The notes under the pieces: generated by a model | The model's input: only the letters and a program-made list of their open reading frames with translations | Told to the model about the DNA's origin: nothing | Databases searched by the model: none | NCBI RefSeq assembly: GCF_003236175.1 | Contig: NZ_QKTW01000019.1 | Span: forward strand, 131,818 to 195,817 | Length of the DNA: 64,000 nt | Direction: 5' to 3' | From: Taibaiella soli | GTDB taxonomy: Bacteria > Bacteroidota > Bacteroidia > Chitinophagales > Chitinophagaceae | In this document: piece by piece, positions 16,838 to 24,266 of the stretch | Position numbering within the stretch: the first letter of the stretch is position 1 | How the letters are laid out: every line of letters starts with the position of its first letter | Translations under genes and position numbers: made by a program

Positions 16838-18028
16838 ATGGCAAGTCCATCATTTTACAAACGTCTGCAAGATGAATTGCAGGATATCCAAAATGCAGGT
16901 TTATATAAATCAGAGCGCATCATCGAATCTGAGCAGGGCGCTGAAATCATTGTAGGTGGTAAAAAAGTATTGAACTTTTGTGCCAACAACTACCTTGGTC
17001 TTTCTTCTGCTCCGAGAGTGATTGAAGCTGCACATCAGACGATCGACAAACGCGGCTACGGTATGAGCTCCGTGCGTTTTATCTGCGGTACGCAAGACAT
17101 CCACAAAGAACTTGAGGCAAAACTTTCTAAGTTTCTCGGTGCCGAAGATACTATTCTGTACGTGGCTTGTTTCGATGCAAACGGCGGTGTTTTCGAACCC
17201 TTGCTGGGCGAAAACGACATCATCATTTCCGATGAACTCAACCATGCGTCTATCATTGACGGTGTACGCCTGTGTAAATCACGTCGTGCACGTTACAAAC
17301 ACAATGATATGGCTGATCTGGAAGCACAGCTGCAAGCTTCTATGGATGCCCGCACACGCCTCATCGTTACCGATTCTGTATTCTCAATGGATGGCACGAT
17401 CGCGCAACTGGATAAAATCTGTGATCTCGCAGATAAATACGATGCTATCATCATGATCGATGAAAGCCACTCTTCTGGTTTTATGGGTAAAACCGGCCGT
17501 GGCGTGCACGAACTGTGCAACGTAATGGACCGCATCGATATTATCACCGGTACATTGGGCAAAGCACTCGGTGGCGCATCTGGTGGTTTTACCAGCGGTA
17601 AAAAAGAAATCATTGAAATGCTGCGTCAGCGCAGTCGTCCATATCTGTTCTCCAACACTGTGGCACCTTCAGTAGTAGGCGCTTCTATCGCAGTACTGGA
17701 CATGCTGAGCGAAACTACTGCCCTGCGTGACAAACTGGAAGATAACACATTGTATTTCCGCAATCAGATGACTGCTGCAGGTTTTGACATCAAGCCAGGC
17801 ACGCACCCGATCTGTCCGGTAATGCTGTATGACGCAGTGCTGGCGCAAAAATTCGCTACACGCATGCTGGAAGAAGGCATTTACGTAGTTGGTTTCTTCT
17901 ACCCTGTTGTGGCAAAAGGACAAGCTCGTATCCGCGTACAGATTTCTGCTGGTCACGAAAAACAACACCTGGATAAAGCAATTGAAGCATTTACCAAAGT
18001 AGGTAAAGAGCTGGGCGTAATTAAATAA
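16838..18028 (+). CDS. kbl: glycine C-acetyltransferase (2-amino-3-ketobutyrate CoA ligase)
   Basis: PLP enzyme of the alpha-oxoamine synthase family that splits 2-amino-3-ketobutyrate with CoA to glycine and acetyl-CoA, the second step of threonine breakdown. The 396 residues match the family length. Landmarks: [12 protein letters not shown] near residue 48, [51 protein letters not shown] (Asp that binds the cofactor) and [13 protein letters not shown] with the PLP lysine. The high similarity pattern to Kbl (not BioF or SPT) comes from the RFICGTQ and GRGVHE blocks. Threonine dehydrogenase (tdh) is not in this window. Confidence 0.93.
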   Translation: MASPSFYKRLQDELQDIQNAGLYKSERIIESEQGAEIIVGGKKVLNFCANNYLGLSSAPRVIEAAHQTIDKRGYGMSSVRFICGTQDIHKELEAKLSKFLGAEDTILYVACFDANGGVFEPLLGENDIIISDELNHASIIDGVRLCKSRRARYKHNDMADLEAQLQASMDARTRLIVTDSVFSMDGTIAQLDKICDLADKYDAIIMIDESHSSGFMGKTGRGVHELCNVMDRIDIITGTLGKALGGASGGFTSGKKEIIEMLRQRSRPYLFSNTVAPSVVGASIAVLDMLSETTALRDKLEDNTLYFRNQMTAAGFDIKPGTHPICPVMLYDAVLAQKFATRMLEEGIYVVGFFYPVVAKGQARIRVQISAGHEKQHLDKAIEAFTKVGKELGVIK

Positions 18029-18135
18029 TCGCTCATCGCTGATTTTCTGTCGCTGATGTCTGATTTTTCAAGCATTGGTTTCGCCTGTATTATTTTTTAT
18101 TGGTGAAATCAGGAAATCAGCCATCAGCGATCCAA
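18029..18135 (+). terminator. imperfect inverted repeat of CGCTGAT words after kbl
   Basis: Words of the form TCGCTGATGTCTGATTTTTC (18051-18070) are mirrored by GAAATCAG...ATCAGCGATCC (18106-18133). It can fold into a large stem and may end kbl transcription. Related words lie at 20306 and 22403. Confidence 0.4.
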
Positions 18136-18231
18136 ACGCCATTCGATTTTAGTATTTTCACACATCAAAAAAAGTGATACGCGTTTTATAAGAAAACGCC
18201 GAAGAAGATTATCACACCAAAAAGAGATTTT

Positions 18232-19230
18232 GTGAAAGCAATTATACCGGTTGCCGGAGCAGGCACCAAATTAAGACCGCTCACATACACGCAGCCAAAA
18301 GCGCTGATTCCGATTGCAGGCAAAACTATTTTGAGTGTAATCGTAGACCAGTTGCTAGATGCAGGCGTTACTGAATTTGTATTTGTCATCGGTTATCTCG
18401 GTGAAAAGATTCAGCGCTATATCGCCAAAACTTATCCAAATCTTTCCTACACACTGGTCACTCAGAATGATCGTCGCGGAACGGGTCATGCCATTTGGCT
18501 GACGCGTGAAGCTATTGGCAATGATGAAGTACTCATCGTGCTGGGCGATACAATCTGTGACTACAATGTGCAGGAATTTTTAAATAAAGAAACATCTCAG
18601 ATCGGCGTCCGTAAAGTAGATGACCCACGCAGTTTTGGTGTGGCAGAACTAGACGACAATGATCATGTACAGAAAGTGGTGGAAAAGCCATTGATCCCAA
18701 AATCAAACATGGCAATGGTGGGTATTTACTACATCAAAGAGACCAATGCAATGTTTGCCGCACTGGATAAACATCTGTACAAACGTGCTGATGACGATGG
18801 AGAATACCACCTCACCAATGCCTTACAGCAAATGATTGAAGTCGGCATCCGCTTTGATGCATACCGGGTAAACAACTGGTTTGACTGCGGTAAAAAAGAA
18901 ACATTGCTTACCACCAATGCCACGCTGCTCAAGCAACTGGACGATGGCCGTAATGATTATACGCAGTACATTGAAAACGGAACGGTGATTATTCCGCCGG
19001 TAAATATTGCCGAAGGCTGCAACATTCAGCATTCCATCATCGGGCCGAATGTAACGATCGGTGAATACACGACGATTAACGCATCTATCATTAAAGATTC
19101 CATTATCGGCTCTTATGCGCAATTAGAAGAAGTGGTGCTCCACTCTTCAATTATCGGCAACGACGCCTTTGTGCGCGGTATGAGCCAAAGCCTCAATATC
19201 GGGGATAATACAGAGATCGATCTTGGATAA
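18232..19230 (+). CDS. sugar-1-phosphate nucleotidyltransferase
   Basis: A 332-residue enzyme that joins a nucleoside triphosphate to a sugar 1-phosphate. The nucleotide motif GAGTKLRPLTYTQPKALIPIAG starts at residue 9, followed by VLGDTICDYN and an EKP motif (VVEKPLIPKS). Residues 240-332 form a left-handed beta-helix of hexapeptide repeats (IHP-like steps NIQHSIIGPNVTIGEYTTINASIIKDSIIG). This architecture fits long RmlA-type dTDP-glucose synthases and relatives; the exact sugar cannot be read from the sequence. The start is GTG at 18232. No sugar-pathway genes lie next to it. Confidence 0.85.
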   Translation: MKAIIPVAGAGTKLRPLTYTQPKALIPIAGKTILSVIVDQLLDAGVTEFVFVIGYLGEKIQRYIAKTYPNLSYTLVTQNDRRGTGHAIWLTREAIGNDEVLIVLGDTICDYNVQEFLNKETSQIGVRKVDDPRSFGVAELDDNDHVQKVVEKPLIPKSNMAMVGIYYIKETNAMFAALDKHLYKRADDDGEYHLTNALQQMIEVGIRFDAYRVNNWFDCGKKETLLTTNATLLKQLDDGRNDYTQYIENGTVIIPPVNIAEGCNIQHSIIGPNVTIGEYTTINASIIKDSIIGSYAQLEEVVLHSSIIGNDAFVRGMSQSLNIGDNTEIDLG

Positions 19231-19245
19231 ACTTCGAGCTCAATG

Positions 19246-19300
19246 TCTAAAGCAGAAAGCGTAAAGCAAAATAGCTTTGCACTTTCTGCTATTTTTTTAC
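19246..19300 (+). terminator. terminator from AAAGC-type repeat
   Basis: AGCAGAAAG (19251) pairs with CTTTCTGCT (19282-19290) around an AAAGC/GCTTT inner stem, followed by seven T. Like the hairpin at 10404 it is built from AAAGC words. Confidence 0.8.
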
Positions 19301-19340
19301 CGATCATTATTACCAATGATCAACTTCAACGAAAACTACA

Positions 19341-20291
19341 ATGGACGGATTTAAAAACCGTATTACGGAATTATTCGGCATTCAATATCCGATTATACAA
19401 GCAGGCATGATCTGGGCTTCGGGCTGGAAGCTCGCATCTGCAGTAAGCAATGCCGGCGGACTCGGCATTATTGGTGCGGGCAGTATGTATCCTGAAATTT
19501 TACGGGAGCACATTCAGCAATGTAAACAAGCTACAGACAAGCCTTTTGCAGTAAATCTCCCGTTATTGTATCCAAACATTGAAGAACACGTTGGTATCAT
19601 TCTCGAAGAAAAAGTTCCAATCGTTTTTACTTCTGCAGGCAATCCCAAAACATGGACTGCAAAGCTGAAAGAACACGGTATTGTAGTGGTACATGTAGTT
19701 TCCAGCGCAAAATTTGCACGTAAATGTGAAGAAGCCGGCGTTGATGCAGTTGTAGCAGAAGGTTTTGAAGCTGGTGGCCATAACGGCCGTGAAGAAACAA
19801 CGACGCTTTGTTTGATTCCTGCTGTTCGCGAAGCGATTACAATTCCGCTGATTGCCGCGGGAGGTATTGCAACTGGTCGTGCGATGTTTGCCATGATGGC
19901 GTTAGGCGCTGAAGCTGTGCAAATGGGCAGTCGTTTTGTGTGTAGCCCGGAAGCATCAAGTCATCAGGCATTCAAAGAAACGATTGTTGCAGCGAATGAA
20001 GGAGATACGATGTTATCATTGAAAAGGCTCACGCCGGTTCGTCTCATCAAGAATGACTTTTTTAAACGTGTTCAGGAGGCTGAGGAACGTTGTGCTACTA
20101 CAGATGAACTTCAGGAAATTCTAGGCCGTGCAAGAGCCAAGAAAGGCATGTTTGAAGGAGATCTGCATGAAGGCGAATTAGAAATCGGACAAGTAAGCAG
20201 CATCATTCACGATATTAAACCTGCCGGCCAGATTGTAGCGGATGTTTGGGAGGAATTTGTTGCGACGACGCAGCATCCCTTTAAGTATTAA
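19341..20291 (+). CDS. nitronate monooxygenase family FMN enzyme
   Basis: A 316-residue TIM-barrel flavoprotein of the nitronate monooxygenase/FabK-like group. Landmarks: FGIQYPIIQAGMIWAS, AVSNAGGLGIIGAGSM near residue 35, the phosphate-binding EGFEAGGHNGREETTT (with the conserved His), IAAGGIATGRAMFAMMALGAEAVQMGSRFV and a C-terminal helix pair. The family includes nitronate monooxygenases and enoyl-ACP reductase II (FabK); sequence alone does not separate the two. No fatty acid synthesis genes adjoin, so the broader name is safer. Confidence 0.85.
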   Translation: MDGFKNRITELFGIQYPIIQAGMIWASGWKLASAVSNAGGLGIIGAGSMYPEILREHIQQCKQATDKPFAVNLPLLYPNIEEHVGIILEEKVPIVFTSAGNPKTWTAKLKEHGIVVVHVVSSAKFARKCEEAGVDAVVAEGFEAGGHNGREETTTLCLIPAVREAITIPLIAAGGIATGRAMFAMMALGAEAVQMGSRFVCSPEASSHQAFKETIVAANEGDTMLSLKRLTPVRLIKNDFFKRVQEAEERCATTDELQEILGRARAKKGMFEGDLHEGELEIGQVSSIIHDIKPAGQIVADVWEEFVATTQHPFKY

Positions 20292-20380
20292 GCCTAAAGC
20301 CTTTTTATCGCTGATGGCTGATTTGTGCGTCAAACGTGAAAGGTCAAACGTCAATGGTGAATGGTCAATCCAAAAATATT
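20291..20380. repeat. stacked dispersed words
   Basis: AAGCCTAAAGCC, then ATCGCTGATGGCTGATTTG, then GTCAAACGTGAAAGGTCAAA-type words in direct order. Three of the spacer families lie side by side here. Confidence 0.55.
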
Positions 20381-20386
20381 TTAAAG

Positions 20387-20413
20387 AAGGTTCGCAAGTT
20401 GCGAACCTTTTCT
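20387..20413. terminator. bidirectional terminator
   Basis: AAGGTTCGC-AAGTT-GCGAACCTT hairpin followed by TTTCTG on the plus strand; the minus strand reads into TTTAAAAT. Lies between the convergent genes ending at 20291 and 20490. Confidence 0.8.
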
Positions 20414-20489
20414 GTTTCATTTTTTATACACTGCACAAAAGAAACGAGCGCAGACAGCAAGAGCAATCACAAATCGCCAATATTCAATC

Positions 20490-21998
20490 TCAAATAGTAT
20501 CGATTCCCCATTGCTTCATAGCATCATTGCTGAAAACCTTTATAGTAGCGGGATCCATGATTTTTGCGCGGGCTGCGAGGAAACGAGTAAGGTTATTGCC
20601 ATACATTCTATTCATTCGTACGGGATTGAGCTCATTCATTTTTCCCCAGTGAAAAGTAAACGGAATATTGAGTTGCTCTAAACGATTCCAAACTGCTGTA
20701 TAAAACTGTTGCGTGGCCTGCGATTGTACACCATCCAGCTCCAGCACGCAACTCACGGGATCGAAATGCGTGAATGCCATTGTTGCTTTGGAAGATTTCA
20801 CAAAACGGAATGCAAACAATCCGGCAAATGGTCCGGCTGTTTTATTAATGTCAATAAGCACGGTCGCTACTGTCTGCACCTGCTGTACCGGAAGCCCAAT
20901 CGCTGCACTGGACACCTTTCCCCAAATAGTAGTGTTATTGAAAATTTCGCCAAGGCGCCCAAATTGTTTTTCGTAAAGTGTCAGACTCAATGCCAATACT
21001 TTATTAGCAACAATTGGAATAGCACCTGGCAACATGTCGGAAATTTTGCCGATAAAAGCCGGCGCATCATCACCCGGCCCAATGCCTGCGCCATTTGGCT
21101 TTGGCGGTGTATAATCGCTGCGGTAAGGCCGTTTATACATGGTGGTTAAATAAGCACCTTTATCGAGATCATACGGATTCAGCATCGTCTGAAAATGGAA
21201 AGGCTTTTCGGTGGTATAAGGAAGCTTCGGATTTTTAAAATCTAGCGCGGTAACCATCTGCGTCCAGGAGGCGTCATAAGGCACACGACGTAAATACGCT
21301 TCCAGTAAATAATCGTCTTCTGTCTCCAACAACACGCCATGCACAAAACCAAATGAACCAAAACTTACTAAAGCTGCGTAGAAAACTTCATCATCACGTA
21401 CGAGTGTTGCACCTAATTTATCGGCAAATGAATCAATCAAAACCGGGTAAGACGCGCGTTCCAACCAGATATGTTTATCTGGTCCTGTGATAATATGCAA
21501 ACCAACTACCGCATCTTGCGTGGCGCCAAACCCAATGGCGGCGCCATGTGTACCCGTTGCAATCGCGCCTGCAATCGTCTGACCATTACTTGCACCACAA
21601 GCGGATAAAGACAATCCACGTTGATGCAAAAAATCATTCAGTTCCCAAATCCCGGTCCCACACTGCGCCAAACAAAGTTTTCGCGGATCTCCTTTATATG
21701 CCGGAGAAGCGCTGGCTGCCGTGATCGTAAAACGGATATTGAGCAGTTTTGTATTCAGCAGAATCCCTTTAGTTGCAGCAATAGGCGACAACGACCAGTT
21801 TCCTCCCAAAACACGCAGCGTTGTGTTTTTCGCAATCGCGTCTTTAATAATTTGTTGAATGCCTTTGGTGGTATCATTATAAATCTGCAATGGCGAGCCA
21901 ACGGTTTCATTCGCGAGATCATAATAATCTGCAACGGGCTGTGTGATGTTTAAATGCTGGTTGCTCCAGGTAAGCGGACCGTGTTTCAGGATTTTCAT
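20490..21998 (-). CDS. FAD-linked oxidase, aldonolactone-oxidase-like
   Basis: A 502-residue VAO/PCMH-type flavoprotein. The N-terminal FAD domain carries LRVLGGNWSLSPIAAT, CGTGIWELNDFLHQRGLSLSACGASNGQTIAGAIATGTHG (quoted by parts: GNWSLSP, QTIAGAIATGTHG) and VHGVLLETEDDYLLE. The C-terminal part ends with FTFHWGKMNELNPVRMNRMYG, similar to the HWxK motif of gulono/arabinono-lactone oxidases. The usual histidine for covalent FAD attachment is not evident. Substrate unknown; a sugar lactone or other alcohol is a family-based guess. It follows the Bor-like lipoprotein gene by 33 bp on the same strand. Confidence 0.75.
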   Translation of the reverse strand: MKILKHGPLTWSNQHLNITQPVADYYDLANETVGSPLQIYNDTTKGIQQIIKDAIAKNTTLRVLGGNWSLSPIAATKGILLNTKLLNIRFTITAASASPAYKGDPRKLCLAQCGTGIWELNDFLHQRGLSLSACGASNGQTIAGAIATGTHGAAIGFGATQDAVVGLHIITGPDKHIWLERASYPVLIDSFADKLGATLVRDDEVFYAALVSFGSFGFVHGVLLETEDDYLLEAYLRRVPYDASWTQMVTALDFKNPKLPYTTEKPFHFQTMLNPYDLDKGAYLTTMYKRPYRSDYTPPKPNGAGIGPGDDAPAFIGKISDMLPGAIPIVANKVLALSLTLYEKQFGRLGEIFNNTTIWGKVSSAAIGLPVQQVQTVATVLIDINKTAGPFAGLFAFRFVKSSKATMAFTHFDPVSCVLELDGVQSQATQQFYTAVWNRLEQLNIPFTFHWGKMNELNPVRMNRMYGNNLTRFLAARAKIMDPATIKVFSNDAMKQWGIDTI

Positions 21999-22031
21999 AA
22001 ACGGATGATGTGGCTTGTTGAAAAAATTGAA

Positions 22032-22370
22032 TTACAGTGAATCAGTAATAGCGCAAGGTTTGGAGCACTTCCAATAAACGGTTGCAGGGCAATAAATACC
22101 TAATGTAACCACTGACAGCAGTGCGTTTCCGAAACCCACTTTAAATCGTACTTCCGAAACGCCTAATACACCCAGCGAGTCACAAACAGGCGTCTGTATA
22201 ATCTGCGGGTTGTTGACATTCCCCCAAAACAGGCTATAGACTTTTTTATGGTTCGGATAAATATCGTCGGTGGATGGCTGTGCATGTGTTGCCACACGAT
22301 AGGAATAGCAACTGCTCAGAAAAATACAACAGCCAAGGAACAATGTGGTGATGAGTCCGCGGGAATACAT
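22032..22370 (-). CDS. Bor/Iss-like lipoprotein
   Basis: A 112-residue protein with a lipoprotein signal (LFLGCCIFLSSC; acylation at Cys21). The mature part ends in a block, LLSVVTLGIYCPATVYWKC, that matches the pattern of the Bor/Iss family (GFITLGIYTPLEARVYC in the phage lambda protein), including the paired cysteines VCDSL and WKC. In lambda and ColV plasmids this family gives serum resistance; in free-living Bacteroidota the role is unknown. It lies 33 bp upstream of the lactone-oxidase-like gene and may share its transcript. Confidence 0.7.
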   Translation of the reverse strand: MYSRGLITTLFLGCCIFLSSCYSYRVATHAQPSTDDIYPNHKKVYSLFWGNVNNPQIIQTPVCDSLGVLGVSEVRFKVGFGNALLSVVTLGIYCPATVYWKCSKPCAITDSL

Positions 22371-22402
22371 GGATTAATCTTTTATTAAATATAACAAAAG
22401 AA

Positions 22403-22440
22403 TCGCTGATGTCTGCTTTTCTGATCGCTGATTTGGGTGT
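22403..22440. repeat. CGCTGAT word repeats
   Basis: AATCGCTGATGTCTGC and TGATCGCTGATTTGG in direct order; same family as 18029 and 20306. Confidence 0.45.
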
Positions 22441-22453
22441 TATCCAAACGCGC

Positions 22454-22481
22454 GTAGAGACGTAGCATGCTACGTCTCTAC
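22454..22481. repeat. 28-bp perfect palindrome
   Basis: Left half GTAGAGACGTAGCA, right half its exact reverse complement. Near-identical copies lie at 45173-45200 and 50819-50846; the 6864 palindrome shares its centre. Confidence 0.85.
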
Positions 22482-22520
22482 AACATTCAATCAAAAACAA
22501 ACAAATTATTGTGCTTTAAA

Positions 22521-23015
22521 CTAAGAGCGATCCCAGAACATTGGTGGCTGAATACCCAATGCACGCAGATACACAAATGCCTGACCACGGTGATGGATTT
22601 CATTATCGATGAAGTACAGAATGGTTTTAAAGCCGGGATTTTCATACTGCCCAAATGCCATCTGTACCTCCTGGAAACGACCTTCAGGAATCTGTTCCCA
22701 CAAATCATTGATCTGACGGGTGATTTCATCCCATTGTTTTAAAACTTCTTCTTTGGTAGTGCTTTTTGCTTGTCCTCCGAAGGTTTTCCATTCGTTTGTT
22801 ACAATACCATAAATGCCAGGGCCACACATTTCCATCATTTCATTTACCAATTCTGAAAACGGACGCATACCACCGATGGAAAAGTTGAAGAATTCTTTTT
22901 CCGGAAATGCTTCAATGGTTTTACGTGTCAGTCTGCGGTGACCTTGCCATTGTTCCAGAAATTCAGCAGCAGTCATCACTGTTGTTGTTTGCGCAGTCAT
23001 AGTCTTGTTTTCCAT
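22521..23015 (-). CDS. DinB family protein
   Basis: A 164-residue four-helix-bundle protein of the DinB/YfiT group. It shows the C-terminal metal-site helix FIDNEIHHRGQAFVYLRALG, with the two histidines, an earlier EFLEQWQGHRRLTRKTIEAF helix with a histidine, and FSIGGMRPFSELVNEMMEM. These proteins are often metal-dependent transferases (bacillithiol or mycothiol-linked) or of unknown function. The open frame starts at a TTG (23027); I chose the ATG at 23015 (MENKTMTAQ). A weak -7-like TTACTTTG lies at 23060-23067 on the minus strand. Confidence 0.85.
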   Translation of the reverse strand: MENKTMTAQTTTVMTAAEFLEQWQGHRRLTRKTIEAFPEKEFFNFSIGGMRPFSELVNEMMEMCGPGIYGIVTNEWKTFGGQAKSTTKEEVLKQWDEITRQINDLWEQIPEGRFQEVQMAFGQYENPGFKTILYFIDNEIHHRGQAFVYLRALGIQPPMFWDRS

Positions 23016-23027
23016 TTGTCTAAGCAA

Positions 23028-23389
23028 TTTTTAGTTTTTATGAGATTTGATTTCTGATACAAAGTAAAAACCGGTTAGTGACAGCCTTATGTCAACAAGT
23101 TTTTCCCGGCAATAAATATTTTGCCTAAAGCCTAAAGTGCAAAACCTATAGCTTGAGCAGAACGATGCAGGTATTGATGACATTACACTGGAAACCTTAT
23201 TTGCAGGGATGCCTCCTGCCGTCGAAATGACCATATTATTACATAACCCAACCGCTCACAACTGACCATTCACAACTCACAATTCGGATTTTAATTTTTG
23301 AGCGGAATCGAAGTCACACACGCCCTTTCGACCCCGATCAAACTGACAAAAGCGCGCAAGCTTTCAGCTTTAGGCTTTGAGCTTTAAGT
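23028..23389. other. spacer with repeat words and a possible gene remnant
   Basis: About 370 bp without a confident gene. It holds AAAGCCTAAAG words (23121-23156), a short plus-strand frame 23152-23265 reading LEQNDAGIDDITLETLFAGM and on to LLHNPTAHN then stop, CACAACTGACCATTCACAAC words, a GAGCGGAATCGAAG element (23302) and an inverted AAGC word block (23361-23389). The short frame has protein-like composition but no good start. Confidence 0.4.
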
Positions 23390-23397
23390 TATCTTTG
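23390..23397 (+). promoter_or_regulatory. -7 element directly before DUF2461 gene
   Basis: TATCTTTG fits TAnnTTTG and ends three bases before the ATG at 23401. Transcription would start at or within a few bases of the ATG, giving a leaderless or nearly leaderless mRNA. Confidence 0.55.
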
Positions 23398-23400
23398 CTT

Positions 23401-24090
23401 ATGGCCAAACAAAACACCATACAGATTGACCGCTCTGCTTTCGATTTTCTGAATACACTGAAAAAGAACAATAACAGGGAATGGTTTAATGAACATAAAG
23501 ATCTTTATCTGCGCGAGACCGGAAAGATAGAAGCCTTTGCAGACGCCCTGTTACAAGCGTTAAGCAAGCATGATGAGATAGAAACTTTGTCTGGCAAAAA
23601 AGCATTACACCGTATTTACAGAGATACACGTTTTTCGAAGGATAAGACTCCGTATAAAACCAACTGGAGTGGCGGCTTTACACGTGCCACTAAATTCCGC
23701 CGCGGTGGTTACTATTTTCATATTGAGCCGGGCAACAGTATTATTGCAGGCGGTTTCTGGGCACCTAATAATGATGACCTGAAACGTGTTCGCGATGATA
23801 TTGCTTTTGATCCGGCGCCGCTGCAAAAAATATTGAAGAGTAAATCTTTTGTGAACACATTCGGTGAATTAAAAGGGGAACAACTAAAAACAGCTCCTAA
23901 AGGTTTCGACAAACAACATGAAGCTGTTGATCTGCTGCGCTTCAAACAATACCTGCTCATTCGCCATTTCTCTGATAAAGAAGTAATGAGTCCGGATTTC
24001 CTGGAACAAGCGAATCAGACGTATAAAAATATGCGCCCGCTTTTTGATTACATGAGCATGGCTTTGACAACGGATGGAAATGGGGAGTAA
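23401..24090 (+). CDS. DUF2461 domain protein
   Basis: A 229-residue soluble protein of the DUF2461 (TIGR02453) family. Family blocks: FDFLNTLKKNNNREWFNEHK at residues 11-30, HRIYRDTRFSKDKTPYKTNW, GGYYFHIEPGNSIIAGGFW and LLIRHFSDKEV. The function is unknown. The open frame extends to 23377, but that part overlaps repeat words and the promoter element, so I chose the ATG at 23401. Monocistronic. Confidence 0.88.
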   Translation: MAKQNTIQIDRSAFDFLNTLKKNNNREWFNEHKDLYLRETGKIEAFADALLQALSKHDEIETLSGKKALHRIYRDTRFSKDKTPYKTNWSGGFTRATKFRRGGYYFHIEPGNSIIAGGFWAPNNDDLKRVRDDIAFDPAPLQKILKSKSFVNTFGELKGEQLKTAPKGFDKQHEAVDLLRFKQYLLIRHFSDKEVMSPDFLEQANQTYKNMRPLFDYMSMALTTDGNGE

Positions 24091-24096
24091 GCCTCC

Positions 24097-24186
24097 TCTA
24101 ACTCCTCCGAAGGAGGAGGACGCCCTGCACGATGATCTGGCTTAGACTGCCCTTTCTTGCCTACTTTTTTGGCATAAAAAAGTAGG
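24097..24186. repeat. two spacer hairpins
   Basis: CTCCTCCGAAGGAGGAG (about 24103-24119) and CCTACTTTTTT-GGCAT-AAAAAAGTAGG (24160-24186), the latter with 11 perfectly paired bases. Either may end transcription of the DUF2461 gene; the second resembles dispersed hairpins I know from other Bacteroidota spacers. Confidence 0.65.
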
Positions 24187-24266
24187 GGCATGATGGTTCA
24201 AAGCCAGACTTGAAGGACTATTGCTAAATCAAGGTGTCATTGTCTTTTGATTAGCTCGGTCGCCCT

